From Takakia lepidozioides (taxonomy: Eukaryota > Streptophyta > Takakiopsida > Takakiales > Takakiaceae), in NCBI GenBank assembly GCA_030704615.1, contig CM060732.1, forward strand, positions 5,332,001 to 5,396,000: a DNA stretch of 64,000 bases. Direction: 5' to 3'. The position numbers were made by a program, and so were the translations under genes. The notes beneath the pieces are model-generated. The model did not search any database and was not told the DNA's origin. It saw only the letters and a program-made list of their open reading frames with translations. Shown here piece by piece: positions 35,455 through 46,557 of this stretch (its first letter is position 1; the number at the start of each line of letters is the position of its first letter).

Positions 35455-36160
35455 ATTAAGATGTCGTTGACGACACCTTAATCCCCCCACCTGCACACGC
35501 GCACCACCTTCGTAGTTGGATTCATATTTTTTTGATTATTTGGGTTTTTCCATGAATTGACATGTCGCAAAAGGTGGTGGGAAATAAGATGTCGTTGACG
35601 ACACCTTAATCCCTCCAACCTGCACACGCACCGCCGTGAAAGTTTTGTTCAGGTGGTGGGAATTAAGATGTCGCTGACGACATCTTAATCCCCCCGACCT
35701 GCACACGCACCGCCTTGAAAGTTTTGTTGAGGTTGTTGGAATTAAGATGACGTTGACGACACCTTAATCCCCCCTGCACACGCACCACCTTGAAAGCTTT
35801 TTGGATTCATTTTTTTTTTTTGTTTTTTGGGTTTTTCCATGAACTGTCATATCGCAAGAGGTGGTGGGAATTAAGATGTCGTTGACGAAACCTTAATCGC
35901 CCCGACCTGCACACGCACCGCCTTCAAAGTTTTGTTGGATTTTTGTTTTTTTCATTTTTGGGCCTTAATCTGAAAAGACGTGTGGCAACAGGTGCTGGGA
36001 TTTAAGATGTTGTTGACTACACCTTAATCCCCGCGACCTGCACACGTGTCGGCTTGAAAGTTTTGTTGGATTCAAATTTTCTAGTTTCTTGGGATTTTCC
36101 ATGAATTGTTTGTGGCAACAGGAGGTGGGAATTAAGATGTCGTTGATGACACCTTAATCA
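35455..36160. repeat. Dyad-repeat array C (TGTCGT arms, TG centre)
   Basis: Seven units about 80-130 bp apart, each with TTAAGATGTCGT, centre TG, and ACGACACCTTAA. The arms are 12 bp with one mismatch. Between the dyads CCTGCACACGCACC and TTTTGTTGGATT recur. Later units are eroded (for example GTTGTTGACTAC near 36007). The inner arm TGTCGT-TG-ACGACA is the same as in the P6 dyads at 61.6-64 kb. Confidence 0.85.
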
Positions 36161-37130
36161 CATGTTTTCCTACACTGAGCCAAAGTTGCCCGTAATTCTG
36201 GAGAGGGGATCCACCCCAATACGAACTGAGGTGAATAAGGGTAGCACAATCCCAATGACTGCGGGCGATGTACGCAACAGATTTTGGGGTTTACAATTTT
36301 CGGTAAGCATGACATGCACGGCGAAAGACTGCACCGAACTCCACAGTCAGCCGCACAGAGAGACACCAACCAGAAAAACTGTCTTCAAAGACAAGATGCC
36401 ACAAGAAGCCGTATTGTGTTTGAATGAAATGCAAACCCTGCACAGGATATGAAGCCATCCATTATGGAAAGACGGCAACGGCCTCACGAGTCCAATAAAC
36501 AGGATACCCCGAATCAAATTTGTTTGTGCTGTGCTAGAAGAGCACAACACAAACACTGACACTCAGGGGGACACTCCGCACAAAGGTGCGCAACACATTA
36601 CGATTGCTGACATCAAGCTTTATACTGAAATCACTGCATTGCGCCGGTGACCGCGAAATGCAAATCGCAGGATAGGCAGTACAACATACGTGGATGCATA
36701 TGTGAAGCATCACAATTATTGCCAATGTGCAAGTATTGTTTAGAATTCGAATCGCGAGCGATTTTCACGGCGCTTCCTAATTTCCATGATTGCAAATACC
36801 TGTCGTGTACTGGCAGCCGGCGAAGTACATTTGACATATCACACAAGTAGACAGAACGGCAATTGAAGTGCAACCACTTAGTTTTTTGGGAAATTCAAAG
36901 ACGGAGAAATGGATGAATTCCGTTCGCACATAATAATGACACCCGCATCCAAATACGGTTAACAATGTTCAGATTGTAATTTCGATACATGCCAAAGCAA
37001 CCGTTGTTGCAAACGTCAAACTGGAGAGCTGTAGAGGCAGCGTGGGGAGCGTTTGTTTCCACCGGAGGAAGAAGAGAAGGAAGTCGCTATACTATACCAG
37101 CACTAGGACAGGAAGAGAGCCAGAGATAGA
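36161..37130. other. Non-coding stretch between array C and P3
   Basis: No gene is recognised. Purine-rich sequence from about 37060 leads into the P3 first exon and may include its 5' untranslated region. Confidence 0.35.
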
Positions 37131-37441
37131 ATGAGGTTGGAAAGAGTAGACAAAGAAGGAAAGGAGGAAGAAGAGGGAAATGAGAAAAGGATGGCGATGC
37201 AAGAGCAGGATTTTGGAGAGGAACAACAACCCCCCCCATACTGCCGAGAACAGGTGAGGAGGAGACTGCATCTGAGGGAGAGACGGACGCCGAAGAGGAT
37301 GTTGATGGTGGCCTCATGAAGCAGCTGATAGCGGAAAAGAGGATTGAGGACATGCTGCAGAACATGCGTGGTGTAGATAGCAGTCCGAAGCGCAAAGGGT
37401 CTCCTACGATTGGAGAGACATCGAACGCAACACAAGGAAAG
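37131..37441 (+). pseudogene. P3 first exon (acidic N-terminus of DGNHR-type gene)
   Basis: From an ATG at 37131 the frame is acidic (KEGKEEEEGNEKRM). After a run of eight C near 37226 the better frame is one base over: TGEEETASEGETDAEEDV, then LIAEKRIEDMLQ and KRKGSPTIGETS, ending at AAG with a GTACAAG donor at 37442. The C-run is a likely indel site. Low-complexity acidic first exons also occur in P5 and P6. A 3.4 kb intron holding a dyad array would separate it from exon 2 at 40885. Confidence 0.5.
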
Positions 37442-37544
37442 GTACAAGTCTGTCATGGAAGCTACTTTTTGTTTTGCTTCATGTTATACTGGCCCAGTTA
37501 TACAAGCTGAAGTGTGTGCAAGCTGAATCCTCTTTGCTTGTTTT

Positions 37545-40500
37545 TTGATGTCTAAATGTGCCACACAGGGCCAGTGTGCCTTGTTCAAAACACCCGCAGT
37601 TGAAAGCACCAAACAGTGTGCGGCAACGCACACTGTTTGTGCCCCCCTCTGTGCCTGTCTTGTGATTTCAAAATGGGCCACACAGGGCAAGTATGCCATG
37701 TTCAAAATACCCCTAATTGGAAGCAACAAACAGTGTGCGTCAACGCACACTCTTTGTGCGCCCTTTCTGATTGTTTTTTGATGTCTAAATGTGCCACATA
37801 GGGCCAGTGTGCCAAGTTCAAAACACCCGTTGTTGGAAACACCAAACAGTGTGCGTTGACGCACACTGTTTGTGCCCCCCTTTTCCAGCTGTATTTTTAT
37901 GTTTAAATGGGCCACATACGTCCAGTGTGCCAGGTTGAAAACACCCGAAGTTGGAAGCACCAAACAGTGTGCATCAACGCACACTGTTTGTGCACCCTTC
38001 TCAGCCTGTTTTTTGATTTAAAAATAGGCCATGTTGGGTGTCTAAATGAGCCACACAGGGCCAGTGTACCATGTTCATAACACCCATAGTTAAAAGCACC
38101 ATAGAGTGTGCGGCAACGCACACTGTCTGTGCCCCTCTCTCAGCCTGTTTTTTGATGTCCAAATGGGCCACACAAGGCCAGTATGCCATGTCAAAAAACC
38201 CCTAATTGGAAGCACCAAACAGTGTGCTTCAAAGAACACTGTTAGAGCTCCCCTTTGTGCTTGTTTATTGATGTCTAAATGGGCCACACAGGGCCAGTAT
38301 GCCATGTCCCAAAACCCCATAGTTGCAAGCACCAAACAGTGTGCGTCAACGCACACTGTTTGTGCCCCCCTTTCTAGTTGTTTTTTCATGTCTAAATGGG
38401 CCACACAGGGCCAGTGTGCCAAGTTCAAAACACCCGTAGTTGAAAGCACCAAACAGTGTGCGTCAATGCACACTGTTTATGCCCCTCTCTCAGCCTGTTT
38501 TTGGATGTCCAAATGGGCCACACAAGGCCAGAATGCTATGTCAAAAAAACCCTTAGTTGGAAGCACCAAATAGTGTGCATCAACGCACACGGTTTGTGCC
38601 CCCCTTTCAAGTTGTTTTTTCATGTCTAAATGGGCCACACATGGCCAGTGTGCCAAGTTCAAAACACCCGTAGTTGGAAGCACCAAACAGTGTGCGTTGA
38701 CGCACACTGTTTGTGCCCCTCTCTCAGCCTGTTTTTGGATGTCCAAATGGGCCACACAGGGCCAGAATGCCATGTCAAAAAACCCCATAGATGGACGCAC
38801 CAAACAGTGTGCGTCTACGCACACTCTTTGTGCACCTCTCTCAGCCTGTTTTCTGATTTCAAAATGGGCCACACAGGGCCAGTATGCCATGTCAAAAAAC
38901 CCCTAATTGGAAGCACCAAACAGTGTGCTTCAAAGCACACTGTTTGTGCTCCCCTTTATGCTTGTTTATTGATGTCTAAATGGGCCATACAGGGCTAGTG
39001 TGCCATGTCAAAAAACCCCATAGTTGGAAGCACCAAACAGTGTGCGTCAACGCACACTGTTTTTGCCCCTCTCTCAGCCTGTTTTTGGATGTCCAAATGG
39101 GCCACACAGGGCCAGAATGGCATGTAAAAAAACCCCATAGTTGGACGCACCAAACAATGTGCGTCTACGCACACTGTTTGTGCCTTTCTCTCAGCCTATT
39201 TTTTGATTTCAAAATGGGCCACACAGGGCCAGTATGCCATGTCAGAAAACCCATAATTGGAAGCACCAAACAGTGTGCTTCAAAGCACACTGTTTGTGCT
39301 CCCCTTTATGCTTGTTTATTGATGTCTAAATGGGCCACACAGGGCCAGTGTGCCATGTCAAAAACCCCCCTAGTTGGAAGCATCAAACAGTGTGCGTCAA
39401 CGCACACTGTTTGTGCTCCTCTTTCTGCTTGTTTTTGGATTTCAAACCGGGCCACACAGGGCCAGAATGCCATGTCAAAAAACCCCTAATTGGGAGCACC
39501 AAACAGTGTGCTTCAAAGCACACTGTTTGTGCTCCTCTTTATGCTTGTTTATTGATGTCTAAATGGGCAACACAAGGCCAGAATGCCATGTCAAAAAACC
39601 CCATAGTTGGAAGCACCAAACAGTGTGCGTCAACGCACACTGTTTGTGCCCCCACCTCAGCCTGTTTTTTGATGTTTAAATGGGCCACACAAGGCCAGTA
39701 TGCCATGTCAAAAAACCCCTAATTGGAAGCACCAAACAGTGTGCTTCAAAGCACACTGTTTATGCTCCCTTTTATGCTAATTTTTTGATGTGTAAATGGG
39801 CCAAACAGGGCCAAAATGCCATGTCAAACAACCCCATAGTTGGGAGCATCAAACAGTGTGCGTGAACGCTCACTGTTTGTGCCCCTCTCTCAGCCTGTTT
39901 TTTGATTTCAAAATGAGCCACACAGGGCCAGTATGCCATGTCAAAAAACCCGTAATTGGAATCACCAAACAGTGTGCTTCAAAGCACACTGTTTGTGCTC
40001 CCCTTTATGCTTGTTTATTGATGTCTAAATGGGCCACACAGGGCCAGTATGCCATGTCAAAAAACCCCTAATTGTAAGCACCAAACAGTGGGCTTGAAAG
40101 CGCACTGTTTGTGCCCCCTTTATGCTTATTTTTTTTTATGTCTAAATGGGCCACACAGGGCCAATGTGCCAAGGTCAAAACACCCGTAGTTGGAAGCACC
40201 AAACAGTGTGCGTCAACGCACACTGTTTGTGCCCCCCTTTCCAGTTGTTTTTTGATGTCTAAATGGGCCACACAGGGCCAGTGTGCTAAGTTGAAAACAA
40301 GCGTAGTTGGAAGCACCAAACAGTGTGCGTCAACGCACATTGTTTGTGCCCCCCTTTCCAGTTGTTTTTTGATGTCTAAATGGGCCACACAGGGCCAGTG
40401 TGCCAATTTGAAAACACCCGTAGATGGAAGCACCAAACAGTGTGCATCAACGCACACTGTTTGTGCACCCCTCTCAACCTATTTTTTGATTTAAAAATAG

Positions 40501-40740
40501 GCCATGTTTGATGTCTAAATGTGCCTCACAGGGCCAGTGTACCATGTTCAGATTACTCGTAGTTGGAAGCATCAAAGAGTGTGCGGCAACGCACACTGTC
40601 TGTGCCCCCCTCTGTGCCTGTTTTTTTATGTCAATATGGGCCAAACACGGCCAGTGTGCCATGTTCAACACACCCCTAATTGGAAGCACACTGTTTGTGC
40701 CCTTTGTACTTCGACATGTTTTGATGTAATAGGAAGCCAA
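37545..40740. repeat. Dyad-repeat array P3 (CAGTGTGCGT arms), 117 bp period
   Basis: About 26 tandem units of roughly 117 bp, all in one orientation. Each unit carries a 22 bp dyad, 10 bp arms CAGTGTGCGT and ACGCACACTG around CA (TG in some), plus a conserved spacer with AAATGGGCCACACAGGGCCA and TGGAAGCACCAAA. First dyads are at 37614, 37731 and 37847. Some units have CTTCAAAG in the core, disrupting the CpG. The array lies between P3 exon 1 (donor 37442) and exon 2 (acceptor 40884), so I read it as an intron. Because 117 is divisible by three, long open frames appear by chance on both strands; none is a gene. Confidence 0.9.
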
Positions 40741-40884
40741 CTTGATTCTTTTTTAAACATTGAATCACCTTTGAAGCATAGTGAAAACACGGAAAATGTA
40801 TGTGTTTGAGCTCTGTGCAGTCTTCGGCACCACACTTTGTTCCTCTCCTCTCTCTAATGTGAAATTGAATGAACAACCCTGCAG

Positions 40885-41030
40885 GAGAAGATTCAAAGGG
40901 TGGCTTATGACAACACTTCAGGGCAGGAGAAGGAGATCATTCTTGATGTGGACGACGAGTTCTATGAAAGCAAAGCCGCGGAGATGCTGGGGGGTCAGAA
41001 GGTGAATTCTCAGCTTGTGGTGCAAAGCAG
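40885..41030 (+). pseudogene. P3 second exon, truncated by transposon D
   Basis: After ACCCTGCAG at 40876-40884 the frame reads EKIQRVAYDN, then DVDDEFYESKAAEMLG and QKVNSQLVVQS. This matches the start of P4 exon 2 (QKVDSQLVVQS) and P6 (QKVNSQEVIRDM). It is cut at about 41030 by the terminus of copy D. The DGNHR box is therefore missing from this locus. Confidence 0.65.
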
Positions 41031-43797
41031 AGGTTTACTATTTCATGAGCAGAAACCATGAGCCATGAGTCATGAGCCGCATGAGCCGCATGAGCGGTGA
41101 GCCGAAGTCTAAGACACGCGGATTTCATGAGCGGACTCCTCCAAATTTGGAAATGTGGCAGATTAAAAAAGTATTATTTTTATTATTTTTTTAAAAATTT
41201 GACCTTGCCGTTTTTGGAAGTTCCAGATCCTGTAATGCGGCGAAGATATGTCGTCAGTAACAACTCCGCTCATGGTTTTTTAGATCCACTCATGGAAATG
41301 AGTGACCGTGCAACGAGAAATCCAGTATACCACGGCAAAAGGACGTCGCATATTGGCCTGTATAGAGTATTCCGCGGTTTTACATGCCTTAACATTGGAA
41401 TGAAGCTGGCCCTTCTGCCGCGATTGAACCAATAGAGTCTGCACCAATAGAGTCTGTAGTACTTCACATTTCTGTCATCTTCGGGTATTCGGCGGGAAAG
41501 GTTTGCGACTCAACTGGGAAATGCGGTGCCGCATTAGGGATCGCACGTGCGAAATTTCTCGGGGGTTTGGTATTGGCGACGGTCGGCTCCCTGAAGGTTG
41601 GGTGCAACTATCTTGCTATGACGAAGGCCGCATCTACCAATACCTATGACGTTACTTGGAAATGCGGCGCCGCATTTTCTTGCCGGGGGTCGAATGAGGA
41701 AAGCAAAGTTTGGGAGAGCAGAAAAACAGGAACCCTCCAACAAACAAAAATACAAGAACGTGGAAACAGAAGTGAATGACATAGTATTATCTTAGTTCGA
41801 GCAAAACAGGTTACTGGTAGGCAAGACAGAAGTCGGACCTTTCTGTGGCCAGAGTCAGAGGTATTTGCAGCAGTACAGTTCTACTATAACTGAAACTCCG
41901 AAAAGGATGGGCGTACCATTGTGTGGGGACCGCAAGCCAAGCTCACTGGTCCCCTGGATCCATATTCAGAAGAGTGTGCACCTCTTGGGGGCTCAACCCT
42001 GGTGCATGTATAAAGTGATGAGTTGTGGAATTACACCGGAGTCTCTTTAGGTACACGTAGTACAGATGCTTGCAAGGGCAGTATGATGCCCCCTTGTTCG
42101 CCGTGATCTGGAAGTCGGTGCAATTGCAGGTGGGTAATTCTGAAATGGTGATGGTGTACACCTCATTGCGAACAGCTGAGCCTGCCGTGACCATCTGATA
42201 TACACGCCCGAAGCCTGGTGGGGGCACTTTTGTCGAGCTCTGGATTGTACAGTTCATCCGAAAGTGCATTCCCCATCCTTGTCTCGTTCACTTTTGAGGG
42301 AGGTCGCCGCCTCTTCGGTTTCCCCCAACGGTGTGTAGGATGCTTAGAGCTGTTGCGTCCCATTGTTCTTGCTCTCACAGGGGTCGGTGGTGGAGGCTCT
42401 GGAAGCGGAAATGGTTGTCTGGGGACGTGAGTGCGCTGCATCATCCAAAATCCTGCGGCAGTAAGGGCGTTGGCCTCAATCTGACTCAGATCACAGCCTG
42501 GTTCTATCGGCCATACCGGGGGAGCCTCTGGCATTGTTTGTATGCCATACTTGGGCTTTCCATACACGCAAGTCATAATGTCATGCCTGCAGAACCAGAA
42601 CTGGGTGGTTGTCGCCTCCGAAAACTTTGCATGGACAAATCTTCCGGTAAAAGTAGGAGCAGGGACAGCCCCATCTAGATTCCTCCTTATCATCTCTAAA
42701 CAACATTGACGTGTATCCACTCGAATTGCAGAACACCTGCCTCAAAACGCCGGCTTTGTGCGAGCAATTCTCCATTGTGACGCAGACATAGTCGTCTCCA
42801 CAATGGCTTGGCCATACTGCATAACAGCGGGCGGAATCTGGGGCAAACGAGCAGTGGGAATTTCTCACACGGAATCCCCGCTTGAAGGCGATGGCGATCT
42901 GGAAACTCTTGGGCTTCCACTGCTGGAAGACACATTGTGCGGCAACATGACGGGACCTCGAGGTGCTGTCCGAATGTTCCTGTCAGATCTCCAGGAATCC
43001 TCTTCGCACCCGGGTTCCTCTTCAATCCTCCACCTCACAGGGCAAGTACGGACGTCCCCCTCTAGGTGTTCACCTCTACGGTGCAGAGGCATCCCTTTGA
43101 TATTCTCTCGCAATGTTGTCACCCATTTCAGTGGATTCTTCGACCTCGAAGCTGTTCGTACCAACAATTCTTCCCTGTCCAGCCCAAAGCCCCATTGTTT
43201 CCCGCTCAAAAACTTGTAGTACGTGGCTTGCTGCATGATTGCTCTGTCGATGTCCTCCGTTGTGGCCATCACCACGTCCACCAGATGTGCGGCAGAAGAC
43301 GCTCGCCAGGAGGAGTGGACTGATCTGCCATATTCGTGTTCGGCATTCCGTGTCGGAATCCAAGCACCGCTCCTACAAGGACAGAAACAATGGTGAGGGA
43401 CCAATGCAAAGGTCCATAATAGAACGACAATTGCACGAAAAGTCTAGCATCACACCTCCCGCATGTACTGTCCGAACTGTCGATACTGGAAATGCCACCA
43501 CCCCAACCAGCTGTGCAAGGCTCCTAGATTGGTTGTCTCCACTGCATCTGACGTGTTCCACCAAGCCTCGATGATAGCAAACTTTACCTCCGCGTCATCA
43601 AATGTGGGTGCATCCTTCCACGCCGTACAAAGGACACGGTGTTCAGCCTGGAATGAGCTAGCAACAAATTTGGTAGTGTAGTGAGATAGACTCTGCATCC
43701 AATGGAATCCACAGGATCTCTCTTTCCCCTCCATTGGAACATTGGGGTCCTCACCATACACACGCCGCACCGCTGCCCAGTCGGTCGATTCTGATTT
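41031..43797 (-). mobile_element. Transposon D, inverted relative of B
   Basis: Sequence from about 24.3 kb to 27.0 kb recurs here in reverse orientation with high identity. It includes the terminal AGGTTTACTATTTCATGAGC, the eroded subterminal half-site near 41145, and the GGAAATGCGG dyads near 41518 and 41660. It inserted into P3 exon 2 on the left. On its right side the transposase is cut off at about 43797, where unrelated sequence (an inverted-repeat arm) joins. Confidence 0.8.
41943..43797 (-). pseudogene. Mutator-like transposase copy D, 5'-truncated
   Basis: The protein begins at DWAAVRRVYG, so the first and second catalytic Asp are absent. Present are CGFHW (C-x2-H), the intact HWMQSLSHYTTKFVASS stretch that copy B lost, and, after the intron, an N-terminally altered version of the Glu region (VHSSWRASS). 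The Cys-rich region (FWFCRHDIMTCV) and an intact SWIM finger (CNCTDF...YCPCKHLYYVYL) end at 41943. Frameshifts occur near 43340 and 42860. Together, B and D show that the common ancestor was longer than either. Confidence 0.75.
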
Positions 43798-44800
43798 TGA
43801 TGACTGTGACACTTGATATCAAGTTTTCTCTTACTTTTGTTCGGGGCCAATTTTGAAATGGGATGGTTGTGTGTCATTGTTGTCATGTTTGTAATGTGTG
43901 CGTGGGATGCAAATTCCTGGGAACAAACTATCGTTGGAGATGGGGGTTGCATGGACTGCCCGGATTGTTCTTTCAATCTCTTTAGTGTTTTCCGGAGCTC
44001 ATAGGCTTGTGTGCATTGCAAAAACAAACAAACATCTTTGGTTTGGGTAGAGCATTCTCGCATCATTTGCTCGTTGGTCTCCAAACCATTCCTGCCAGAA
44101 GAATGCTTAGTAAATCCATCACGTTAAAGTGATCAAAGATCGTTCAGGCATTCTTCTGGTGAGCATCTATGATGCTCCCGCACATACCATACATGTTCGC
44201 AAGGGTGGTGAGTAAGAAAACATGTCGCAGGGATCCGCTTTGGATGATGTGAGGGTGCACCTGCTCACGACGTAGCCATATTCCAATGTAAGGGCTTGGT
44301 ATGTTAATAACGTCTAAATGGATGCAATGGATAGAAATGATGGATACAATGGATATAATACATCCAGTCTACATTCCCTGGGAAGGGCTGATCAACCCGC
44401 GGTAATAGGTGACACCCGTGGAAATAGGCCATATATGCATGCTGATGTGGCGTGAGCCTATCGTGGGCTCACGGGCTCCTGGGCTCACAGGCTCACGCCT
44501 CCGGGCTCACAGAATAGCACCCCCCAGCCCAAACCCATCACGTTTGTTTGTTTTTGCAATACGTGTGCAAGCCTAAGAGCTCCGGAAAACACTAAAGAGA
44601 TTGAAGAAACAATCCGGGCAGTCCATGCAACCCCCCTCTCCAATAATTTCTTGTTCCCAAGAATTCGCATCCCACGTACACATTGCAAACAAGACAACAT
44701 GGACACACAACCATCTCATTTCAAAATTGGCCCCGAATAAAAGCAAAAGAAAACTTGATATCAAGTGTCACAGTCATCAGAATCATAATCGACCTCCTGT
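43787..44800. repeat. Inverted repeat of about 270 bp with a 0.4 kb centre
   Basis: About 43787-44055 and 44515-44800 are inverted copies sharing GATGACTGTGACACTTGATA, TCGGGGCCAATTTTGAAATG and CATGGACTGCCCGGATTG. The right copy includes the apparent end of P4 (acidic DYDSDDCDT then stop), so the left copy seems to be an inverted duplicate of the P4 3' end. No matching target duplication is seen, so a foldback element is only one possibility. Confidence 0.65.
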
Positions 44801-46514
44801 GCTATGTCATCCACAAAGATTCGGGCCCCAACACCACGTTTTCTACCACGGCCGTCGATGGTTGGACTGCGAGTGCCATGAATGGACATGCTTGCTACAA
44901 GTGCCTCCGCACAGACGGGCATCATATAAGACTGAGGAGGACTTGAAAGAAGTCCAAAAAGGTGTGATAGTCCTGGAGGGTCAATAGAAGCACACGGACT
45001 CCTGCACAAGACGAGAAAAACCCATCTTGAATACAATGATGCAATGCACAAGTCTTTCGAAGATGATGTCTCCCATGTGCACTTTGCCTTAAGAACAGTG
45101 ATTCTGGTATTGAAAGAACAATGCAAGCATCCACAAGTTGAACTTACTCACAGGCAAATTTGTCGGCGAGCTCTTGCACTGTACATGCTTTGAACGTCAC
45201 CCCTACCCTCTTTGCATGCTACGCACAATGCAATGTCTCTTGTTTTGCACCAATAGCGCTCATCAAAAGCATTCCAACCTGGACAAGCACCCGCTGGAGG
45301 GACATCCGGGATTGGCAACCCATCAGGGATGTCCAAGATGATGAGTTCGGTTGCATATGGCTTCTCCTTCCCCTTCACCCAAGATTTGGTCATTTTTGCC
45401 TGCAAAAAAACATGCAAGCGAATGCTCAAGAGGATTCAAACAACATTCAAACAACACAAAAGAGGCAAAAGACAACACGCACCGTGCCGAGGAACTCCAC
45501 AATCCTCTCCCACATTGGTGAAGGACTACCCTTGTAATCAGATTTCTTGGACTCCATCATGGCGAGGAAGCCGACGTTGGCCATCTCCAACCTGGTGGGA
45601 TGCTCCACTGCATGGTACGGGTCCTCAAGATCAACCGCTCCCTTCTTCTTCCTCCCGGATCCCTTACCATGTTGTGGAGTCTCCTTGCTCTGCTGGACAT
45701 CCGCCGCCGGGCCAGTTTCTCCAACACTTCCCTGCCCACCTATCTTCCCCTGTGCTCCCTTCCCCTTACCCCTTCCTTTCCCTCCACCAACAGCAGCATC
45801 CTTTCCCTTTCCCTTTCCCTTTCTACCTTTACCCGGGCTTTCTCTTGCTGGTCAAGCTCATTTGTTCGACTGATCCCACCCTCCTTGTTGAACTCCCTAA
45901 AGAATACGCGGTGAGATACATCTTCCATCATCTGGCCTTTGGGTACTTCTGCATCATGGACTTTGTTTTTGTTTGTTTCCCTTGCCCGTGTGTTCATGCA
46001 TTTGTCGTGCATTCTCTTACAGCTCCTGTGAGTGCAGCCTCCCAATGACAACCATCCATGCTAGCAACCCGTGGTTGCCATCCCATACGTGAAACATCTT
46101 CCCCGAGAATGTTTGCGTCGAAGGTTTCCTTGAGAGAAGAAGCTCGAAGGATTCGTTCACCTGTCTCTAAATGGGATCCCATGAGTCTGTGATTGACTCA
46201 TCCACAAGAAGCTCGTTGCCTCTGGAATCCCTAGTAGAAACGTAAAACACTGTGGATCCATCCAAATACCCATGAACAAACTCGGCCTCCAGCTTCTGGA
46301 TGTCCTTGATAAGGGGTGGACAAACAACGGGCATGGAAACCAACATGCACAGGGGAATCTTCAACCTGCCACCCGGTGCAAGCATACTTTGCACCACAAG
46401 CTGCGAATCGACCTTCTGATCCCCTAGCATCTCCGCCGCTTTGCTTTCATAGAACTCGTATCAACAATGTTCTCCTCTTCCTGCACTGTAGGGTTCTCAT
46501 CTTTGCATCTTCTC
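44761..46514 (-). pseudogene. P4: DGNHR-type gene, broken
   Basis: Exon 2 runs 46514-46021 after a CCCTGCAG acceptor identical to that of P3. It reads QEEENIVDT, QKVDSQLVVQSMLAPGGR, IPLCMLVSMPVVCPP, FVHGYLDGSTVFYVS, and after a frame break MFHVWDGNHGLLAW, where the box reads DGNHG instead of DGNHR. A GTAAGA donor follows. Further exon-like pieces downstream are a Lys/Gly-rich stretch near 45800, DLEDPYHAVEHPTRLEMANV near 45600, and a segment near 45300 with DIPDGLPIPDVPPAG, CPGWNAFDERYWC and CVAC. An acidic end DYDSDDCDT closes it at 44761. Exon joins past exon 2 are uncertain and unlike P6 here, so two genes may be involved. Confidence 0.5.
45788..45826. repeat. CTTTCC hexamer run
   Basis: Tandem CTTTCC repeats within the Lys/Gly- or Arg/Glu-rich coding-like stretch of P4 (read on minus). 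Confidence 0.7.
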
Positions 46515-46557
46515 CTGCAGGGATACACATTCAAATGGACATAAGCAATGGGTAGAA

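Noticed and set aside
37484-40740. Many open frames of 60-170 codons on both strands
   Set aside because: They are products of a tandem unit whose length is divisible by three; peptides repeat and appear on both strands.
45329-46048. 239-codon plus-strand frame
   Set aside because: Antisense to P4 pieces and made of CTTTCC-type repeats in its middle.
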